The translations under genes and the position numbers were made by a program. This document shows positions 34,769 to 44,500 of a stretch of DNA of 64,000 nucleotides, piece by piece. This DNA is from Argopecten irradians (Eukaryota > Mollusca > Bivalvia > Pectinida > Pectinidae), in NCBI RefSeq assembly GCF_041381155.1, contig NC_091134.1, forward strand, positions 1,608,001 through 1,672,000, in the 5' to 3' direction. Position 1 is the stretch's first letter, and each line of letters opens with the position of its first letter. Below the pieces are notes generated by a model. It saw only the letters and a program-made list of their open reading frames with translations, ran no database searches and was not told the origin of the DNA.

Positions 34769-35174
34769 CTTTAAAGATGCTCCACCGCTGACAAATGGTA
34801 TTTTTTTCACTATCAAAAACAGCAGCAGACGATTTAGTATTTTTTCAGTTACAACAGTTACTTACATTACACCATTACCATCTTTGAAAAGTTTGAGCTT
34901 CTAATTTTACTTTAAGTTAAAAATATAAAAAATAATTAATTGCATCCCGAAAAAAAACCGTTGCACTATATCCTATATGGGGGGGGGGGGGGGGGGGGTT
35001 TCTACTATATCCTATATGGAATGATATACTGATTGCGCATGCACCAAAGGCAAAATAAATTATTTTATATTATATTTTGTGTTAACTAGACATATATGTA
35101 CACGATTAAACACCAATTATTGTTCAAATTATGAATATCATTTATGCTCTGTCGGCGGTGGAGCATCTTTAAGG
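34769..35174 (+). mobile_element. MITE, GATGCTCCACC family, copy 3 (complete)
   Basis: Inverted ends TTAAAGATGCTCCACCGCTG and CGGCGGTGGAGCATCTTTAA. The body matches copy 1. It is interrupted by a run of 20 G at 34979-34998 flanked on both sides by CTATATCCTATATGG, which lengthens the element relative to its relatives. Confidence 0.85.
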
Positions 35175-35381
35175 ATTCACAAAAAGTCTGCGTTCACACT
35201 TTGTAATTAAAGATATGTGAAATGGATTGAAGTGATGTATCTATCTTTGTATATCCGGTTTATGATGCGACTATTTGATTACTGTTTAGTTGTGCACCGT
35301 TGGATATTCTAGAACACCAGATGTTAGACGTTTGGTTGATTTGCAGGTTACACACCAATGCTCATATGGTGACGATTATTT

Positions 35382-35725
35382 AAGGATTAACTTGAATAGA
35401 TTTTTTTATGTTATGGAGATATAACACAAAAATCTGAGTATACTCTAAATAAACCGCAAAGCGGTTTATGATGAGATTACACTCAGATTTTTGTGTTATG
35501 TTTCCATAACATAAAAATATCTATTCAAATTAATCCTTATAATTCAATTTACTAAATATAATCTCTTCAATATTCAAAATTCATTTTTGGGACTTTTTTA
35601 TCTATGAAATCATTACGCCGCCATCTCAGCCAATCAGAAGCAACGTTACAAACGGTGACGCCATTTATACCTTTATGGGCTGATAAAGCAATTTTAAGCC
35701 AATGAAAATGCTCCTAACAAGCATA
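35382..35725 (+). mobile_element. Inverted-repeat element, copy of the 16.3-kb element
   Basis: Begins GGATTAACTTGAATAGATTT, has the ATGTTATGGAGATATAACAC stem, and continues through TTCATTTTTGGGACTTTTTT to CTTTATGGGCTGATAAAGCA, in the opposite orientation to the 16.3-kb copy. Non-coding. Confidence 0.8.
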
Positions 35726-35873
35726 ATTGAATTATTACCCTTTAATAAAGGAAATTGATTAAGCGAGGATGGAATATTATAACATAATCGGGGTGATCTT
35801 CATAAGTTCTGAGTAACGACAAAATTCTGCTCCAACTGTGTAGCTACCATCATATCTCTTAAATGAAATAAAT

Positions 35874-38478
35874 ATACCATTACATGTTTCTCACCATTCG
35901 TATGGTAAATACATTATGTCACCGTAGACTGCAATACAATTTACCATTACATGTTTCCTTCCATTCATATGGTAAATACATTATGTAACCATAGACTGAA
36001 ATACAATATACCATTACATGTTTCCCTCCATTCATATGGTAAATACATTATGTCACCATAGACTGAAATACAATATACCATTACATGTTTCCCTCCATTC
36101 ATATGGTAAATACATTATGTCACCATAGACTGAAATACAATATACCATTACATGTTTCCCTCCATTCATATGGTAAATACATCATGTCACTATAGACTGA
36201 AATACAATATACCATTACATGTTTCCCTCCATTCATATGGTAAATACATTATGTCACCATAGACTGAAATACAATATACCATTACATGTTTCCTCCATTC
36301 ATATGGTAAATACATTATGTCACCATAGACTGAAATACAATATACCATTACATGTTTCCTCCATTCATACGGTAAATACATTATGTAACCATAGACTGAA
36401 ATACAATATACCATTACATGTTTCCTCCATTCATATGGTAAATACATTATGTAACCATAGACTGAAATACAATATACCATTACATGTTTCCTCCATTCAT
36501 ATGGTAAATACATTATGTAACCATAGACTGAAATACAATATACCATTACATGTTTCCCACCATTCATATGGTAAATACATTATGTAACCATAGACTGAAA
36601 TACAATATACCATTACATGTTTCCCACCATTCATATGGTAAATACATCATGTCACCATAGACTGAAATACAATATACCATTACATGTTTCCTCCATTCAT
36701 ACGGTAAATACATTATGTTACCATAGACTGAAATACAATATACCATTACATGTTTCCTCCATTCATACGGTAAATACATTATGTCACCATAGACTGAAAT
36801 ACAATATACCATTACATGTTTCCCACCTTCATATGGTAAATACATCATGTCACCATAGACTGAAATACAATATGCCATTACATGTTTCCTCCATTCACAT
36901 GGTAAATACATTATGTCACCATAGACTGAAATACAATATACCATTACATGTTTCCTCCATTCATATGGTAAATACATTATGTCACCATAGACTGAAATAC
37001 AATATACCATTACATGTTTCCTCCATTCATATGGTAAATACATTATGTCACCATAGACTGAAATACAATATACCATTACATGTTTACCACCATTCATATG
37101 GTAAATACATTATGTCACCATAGACTGAAATACAATATACCATTACGTGTTTCCCACCATTCATATGGTAAATACATTATGTCACCATAGACTGAAATAC
37201 AATATACCATTACGTGTTTCCCACCATTCATATGGTAAATACATTATGTCACCATAGACTGAAATACAATATACCATTACGTGTTTCCCACCATTCATAT
37301 GGTAAATACATTATGTCACCATAGACTGAAATACAATATACCATTACATGTTTCCTCCATTCATATGGTAAATACATTATGTCACCATAGACTGAAATAC
37401 AATATACCATTACATGTTTCCCGTCATTCATATGGTAAATACATTATGTCACCATAGACTTAAATACAATATACCATTACATGTTTCCTCTATTCATATG
37501 GTAAATACATTATGTCACCATAGACTGAAATACAATATACCATTACATGTTTACCACCATTCATATGGTAAATACATTATGTCACCATAGACTTAAATAC
37601 AATATACCATTACATGTTTCCTCCATTCACATGGTAAATACATTATGTCACCATAGACTTAAATACAATATACCATCACATGTATCCCTCCATTCATATG
37701 GTAAATACATTATGTCACCATAGACTTAAATACAATATACCATTACATGTTTCCTCCATTCACATGGTAAATACATTATGTCACCATAGACTTAAATACA
37801 ATATACCATCACATGTATCCCTCCATTCATATGGTAAATACATTATGTAACCATAGACTTAAATACAATATACCATTACATGTTTACCACCATTCATATG
37901 GTAAATACATTATGTCACCATAGACTGAAATACAATATACCATTACGTGTTTCCCACCATTCATATGGTAAATACATTATGTCACCATAGACTGAAATAC
38001 AATATACCATTACGTGTTTCCCACCATTCATATGGTAAATACATTATTCACATAGACTGAAATACAATATACCATTACTGTTTACATTCATATGGTAAAT
38101 ACATTATGTCACCATAGACTGAAATACAATATACCATTACGTGTTTCCCACCATTCATATGGTAAATACATTATGTCACCATAGACTGAAATACAATATA
38201 CCATTACATGTTTCCTCCATTCATATGGTAAATACATTATGTCACCATAGACTTAAATACAATATACCATTACATGTTTCCTCCATTCATATGGTAAATA
38301 CATTATGTAACCATAGACTGAAATACAATATACCATTACATGTTTCCTCCATTCATATGGTAAATACATTATGTCACCATAGACTGAAATACAATATACC
38401 ATTACATGTTTCCTCCATTCATATGGTAAATACATTATGTCACCATAGACTTAAATACAATATACCATTACATGTTTC
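35874..38478. repeat. 66-67 bp minisatellite, about 39 copies
   Basis: Units begin TACCATTACATGTTTCCTCC, continue ATTCATATGGTAAATACATT and end ATGTCACCATAGACTGAAAT plus ACAATA. One-base length variants (TTTCCTCC versus TTTCCCACC or TTTCCCTCC) give 66 and 67 bp. A few units near 38.05 kb are shortened. It lies about 100 bp upstream of the first coding exon of paralogue 2, inside its presumed leader intron. Open frames of up to ~175 codons arise from the period. Confidence 0.96.
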
Positions 38479-38591
38479 CCGCCGCTGAAAAGCTATAAAC
38501 AAGCCTTATCATCATTACATGTTGTTGAATTGATAAAACAAGATAACACCAAATGAATCACTTTTATTTTAGATTCATTAGAGCTGCCAAA

Positions 38592-41500
38592 ATGAACGTG
38601 AACAGGAAACTGAGCCAGAGGACGCTATCGTTCATATCGTTCGGGACTGAGAACTCGTACCAGAAGAGAGTCACTACCATGGGTGAGTGAACAGATCAAT
38701 ACCATTATAGTCATAGATTGGACATTCCCTCCTTTTAAACCAAGTGCATATGTTTATTACTCAAATACAGACGTTTAGCGAAAGCGAATGGTTAACCTTT
38801 TTACCCATGAAAATTTTATGCATTACATTTTTATCTACATGAGATTAAGTTTCAGTCGCCGTTCGTTCGATTATCCTACATTTTGATATACCTTTACTTC
38901 ACCTTGCAATTGAGGCCGTTTCGATTTATGAGGGTAAGCCTCATTGACATGTCGCATGAATGTGTACCGGGCCCTATTTGGCTATATAAAACATTCCGGT
39001 CAGAATTTGTTTATTTTTTAAAGAGTTTATTTAGTGTAGGTTTAAATTGATTAAGTTAAGTTGATTAATTTCTATCAGGCTATTCCATGTAATGATCATT
39101 TTATATCATTTTTTTTATCAGTATTTGCTTTATAATTGTGGCAAAGTTACTTTAACCACGGTTGAGTCACTGATGATTCCTAGAGCAATGAAATAGCAAA
39201 TCTTGCAGATCGATTTCAAATCTTCAAATATCTTGAACCTTTTACTCTAAAGCTTTTCTTTGAAATAAGGGACATTTATTTATTTTCAGAGCGGATTATG
39301 GTTTCGTTCTCTTTCTCTCTCACTTTTTACACAGGCGATATCTTCATGATTTTCTGTAAAAATGGATATTCATCAATCAAATTCTATTGTATTTTGTCTC
39401 CTGATTTTAACAACTTCCGGTTTATAGATCTGTGTCGTGGGAAGGAACTGTCTGACATAGGAAACCGACTACAGTTAGTGAAAATGTTGTGTCTAACCGT
39501 CTTACCAATCCTGGGACTCTGGGCCTTCAGCGTGTACACACTCACGGATATAGTGAAACGCAAGACGGAAAACGAGAAGGTACACAATGACAATAACTAC
39601 GCTGACACAGTGTCAATTGGTAGGGAGACGAAAACGGGACAAAGAAAGGTTCCAATAACCGATACGGAGTTTGTGAATAATGATGTTACTTGTGCAATTC
39701 ACTAAGCTGTAAATGAATAAGCGCACTAAATGTAAATGTCATTAATAATGTGTTACAATTGTAAATATAGTACATTCCTCTGGGAGATATGAAAGGGATT
39801 TCAATATTGTTAATGGACCCTTAAAGATACTCGACCGCCGACAGAGCAAAAACGACACTCATCTTTTGAACAACAATTGGTGTTTTATCGTGTATATATG
39901 TTCCTATTTACACAAAAAATAATATAAGATAATTAACATTGCTTTTGGTACATGCGCAATCAGTACTTCATTCCCTATAGGATATAGTTAGCACAGTGTT
40001 TTTTGCGGGATGTAATTTATTATTTTTACTTTTTTTTTATCTTGATGTAAAATGAGAAGCTCAAACTTTTTAATGGCGGTTATAGTGTAAAGTAAATATC
40101 TTTTTTAACTGAAGAAAAAACTTATCGTCTGTTCCTGTCTTTGAAAGAGAAAAATACTTTTTGTCAACGGTGGAGCATCTTTAAGCTAGTGATAAGAGAA
40201 AAATAGTGAACTAAATAATGACAACTGGTATCGTCTGTGTCGTACAATGTATTTACACTTAGAAAGACACAGTAAACCGCTTTGTGAAATACGCTTTACT
40301 TCCTTGAATTATTACAAATAATACGTTTTCAAATACAAACTGTGAAGAGATAAAAGTCATCATCATATTAACCAATTAATTAATACATCACTATGCATTT
40401 ATATTTTCACTTCAGGTGGTGAATACATTGTCTATTTAAGCAATTTGCATTGTCTGTCTATCTATGCTATTTTTCTTTTATGACATGTTTAGTAACATGA
40501 ATTCAATCTGCATGCATTCGAAATCGTTGTACTGAAGCTCTTAACTTTACCAACGGGTATTGGTTTGATTCACTTAACTTCACCGGTGGGTATCGGCTTG
40601 ATATTGTTGCAGACGAAGTTCCAGCTACAACTGAGTGTTGAGCTCGGCAAGTTGATCCACCATCTCCAACAGGAGCGGGACATGAGTGTGCTTTACCTTA
40701 GTGACCTTGGACCAGAAACAAAGACCTTTCTTCTAACCGAATACATGTTCACAGACAAGGCCATTGACGCCCTCTCGGAATGGCCCGCCGATCTGGACAA
40801 CAAGAAAAGGACCGAGTTCGAATCTAAAGGAAAACTGCAGGAATATCTGAAATTCCATCGTCAGCTGCTGTCAAAGGATACATACAACCTTCATGTGGAA
40901 ATGGAATACTACACTCAGGTCAGTAAGGACAATGATGGTCGGTTTGTTATTTAGCCAGGGTCATTTTATTTTAGAACGGACTTACCTGTATGCAATATGT
41001 TGTATGAGTAGTGGTCTGCTTTGACTGATGCGTATTTTTGTAATAGGGGAACTTTTGGCTTTTTATAGTGTTATCTCACTGCCTGTTGCCACAGTCCTAT
41101 GATTATGGTGTGTCTCGGCTCTCGGCCAAGGGACATAACCTACACAGTCTTCTTCACAGGTTAACTCAAGGCCAAACGTGAGACGGTGTTAAGAGTGGCG
41201 TTAGGCAGAAGATAACGACTATCCAATATTAAATCACATTTTTACGATCATGCCATGGGGAAGCAGGTACAAGTGAGCCAGCCTATACAGTGAGAGTAGA
41301 TTTGCCCTTTTTGATGTTCCAATATTACCTTAAATCCGATATGTATGTTGATTTTGTTGAAACCTTTTATTCTAAGGACAAGAATTAAACCAGGTCATAG
41401 GGGATAGCATACGCATATTTAAAAAAGTAAATTTTTAAACACTTTGTCGTAAATAATAATAATAAAATCGTTAGAATGTATCGCTCCCGAATTCATATCA

Positions 41501-44500
41501 ACTGTAAAAATGGCATTTTCATAGTTTATGTCGCATTCGATAATTCCAATACCATATTCATCCTAGATATTAATAGGTCTATTTTACCCTTTGTCTACAA
41601 TATGTTACTAAACCGTGGTTTTCCCTCCAGGTGATAGATGTGGTCATTGTTTGGCTGTACAAGTCAATCACCAGAGGTCAGTTTGCCGTGGTGTGGAAAA
41701 CACTGGTAGCATATCTGAAACTAACAAGCGGGAAACAGGATGTTGGAATCGAACGCGCCCTCGGAACTCTCTTTTTCGTGCAAGGAGGATTCAAGGTAGA
41801 TAATATATGCTACCAGAATAAATTTCGAATAACAAATTTGATAATTGCATGATTCAATACTAAGCAAATTGATATTATAACCTATTAAGTCTAAATGTAT
41901 TTCCATCCGCTGATTGCACCTTTCTGTTCAAAAGAAAAATGTCACGCGGTATATGATTATATAAATTGTTTGAACAGATTGTGCTGTTTAACTCCTTACG
42001 ATGGTGAAATGTAAGCAGGCAGACTTTTTTAATATTTCAAAGTAAATAAAGTGCGCTGCATATTTATGCAACAAAAATATACAATATTACGGATTATGCG
42101 AAGACAAAGTTTAGGAAGGTTCAATACGTTATATGCCTATATAAATTTGTATATCTTTTTGCGAAGGTACAAAAATATTGTCATACACATTGAACATACA
42201 TAATTTACATTTATTTTCTATTTTTTTTTTAAATTTTATTTATCTATTTTCGTTCTCACTTCCAGACCCAGGCCTACTTTGAGATGTACAACAATCGAAT
42301 CAGTCGTTTTAAGGCCCTGTATACCACAGCTGAATTATACTCTGCCAGAGTGGACCGACTTTACACTTCCGGTGTCAAAATGGTGGAGACGAACATCACT
42401 GGTATCATTAACAACTTCCGGAACGAAATTCAGCATCACACAGAGGAAGCGACACACCCAGATATGGAAAAGGCTCGATACTGGTATATTTATATATATA
42501 GCCATATGAAGATAAAGTCATTACAATGAGTCGCTGTACCATATATGATAAGTCGTTAGTCTAGGGTCAACAAAGCCATGGGTTAACGATCATCCAGTTA
42601 TTCCGTTTCGGAAAGGAACATGTTCCTCTCCTATTACCATTCATTCACGTCCTTTAATACACATGTAAGTTTATAAGACGAATCGTTCAGGAACAATACT
42701 ATCAAACGAAGATAACATTAACAGGGATTATCTATAGTCATGAACAAATCTCGATTTAAGGCTACAGTTTGGTCTTGTTAGACAAAGTTTATTGAAACTT
42801 TCTTCTTATTACTGGCATGACCTATGCTTAATCCGACAAGCGAATAATTACTACTTTAAAAATGGTGTTTAAAGGAAACAAGGATTCAGTTTCCTTACTG
42901 TTTATAATTACTTTGTTTATCTTTTTTTTCAAAATGGAAAGTAATGTAAAGCCTGTACGATAGAAAAAACCGATAGGAAACAACTTTTGTCTGCAGGTTC
43001 GACAATATGACAATATACCTGGACACCCTTCTGGAGATCCAGCGAGATCTGGGATACGAGATTATAGACATCTTGGACGTTGTTATCGACCAAACGACAA
43101 AGAACCTGGCCGTGAGCGCTGCATTCCTCTTCGTTGTCCTCGTCATGTGTCCTCTAGTCATTTATATCACAGAGAACCTTACCAGCAGTATTCAGAGGTA
43201 ATGGGGACACTGACTGACAAAATTAGAATGAGCATTGCGGAATTTCAAATTTTTACAGCATTTTGTGTTAAATAGAAATTAAAGTCCAGCTATAGTGATC
43301 ATTAATCAAGGACTCGCAAGTACTAGAAGAAAAAAACACAACAGCTCTGTAGTGTAACGTTTTGTGGTATATGATCTTATGTGTATATTTGCATAATGTC
43401 CTACAATACCATATTGTTAACCAGGTTATTGTTCCACGTCTTCCAAATAGATCCCATGAACACCAACAAGACCAATAAATACATTTTCACAACCTGGGCC
43501 CAGTTTCATGAACATTTCTTAAATTAAAGGAATCCCTTAACTTAAAATTCTCCATAGGAAAGCATTACGTATTTAAAGGAAGGCTCCTTAACTCAAGATT
43601 TTTCTTTAACTTTTGTAATGCTTTTCCTATGTAAAATTTTAAGTTAAGAAATTCCTTAAAGTTAAGGAATGTTCATGAAACTGGGCCCAGTTCACTTTTC
43701 TGGAATGTCGTCCTTGTTATGAGTATAACTTCTTTATATTCTGTTATAAAAACATAAAAATCAGTGTTTCATTTTAACGATAAATCTTCTTTGTTACATC
43801 AATACTTGTTTTCAAATATGAAGCTTCATTCTATATCCGAAGTTTCAGAGATGTTCTACACCGTCTTTCACCTGACTTATGTCATGTTATCATGTCAATA
43901 GATATGGACTGACATTGGTTGATCGAACCAACGATCTACGAATGGAAAAGAAACGAACAGACGGGCTTCTGTACCAAATGGTCCCAGCGCTTGTTGCCGA
44001 AAAACTGAAGAAGAACGTTGAAATCGCTCCTGAATACTTCAACTCAGTGACTATCTTGTTTCTGGATATTTTTGGTTTTAATAGGTAATAAATCACATAG
44101 GTTTGAAAACACTACAGGAACCAGAGACGTCAATGTAAAGTGGCTTGGTTTGTAAATCACCTTCAAAACCACGTTCTGCATTAATTACTATTTGATTTCA
44201 GTAAAAACATTTAAATGTAATCGAAAACTCCTTTTATGTTCTTCAAAAACTGATTTTACTCAAAACACAATACAATAAAAGCAAACTTTATCTGTGCTAT
44301 TGAACAGTCCATCCCTTATATAATGTTTATGTTTAACGAAAGGCACATGGAGTTTTATAAATAATACCCTGCCATATCGTGTTTCTATTTGACAGAATAT
44401 CAAGTGAGTGTTCCCCAGATGAAATAGTGGTTCTGATGAATTCTGTATATGGTACAATAGATGACCTTCTGGAGGACTACAATGTATACAAGGTCGAGAC

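Noticed and set aside
36190-37123. Frames of up to 177 codons in the 66-67 bp array
   Set aside because: Periodic by-products on both strands with length-variant units breaking the frame.
35874-38478. Exon-edge origin of the 66-67 bp array
   Set aside because: No copy of the coding exon 1 edge (TTATTTTAG|ATTCATTAG) is found in the unit.
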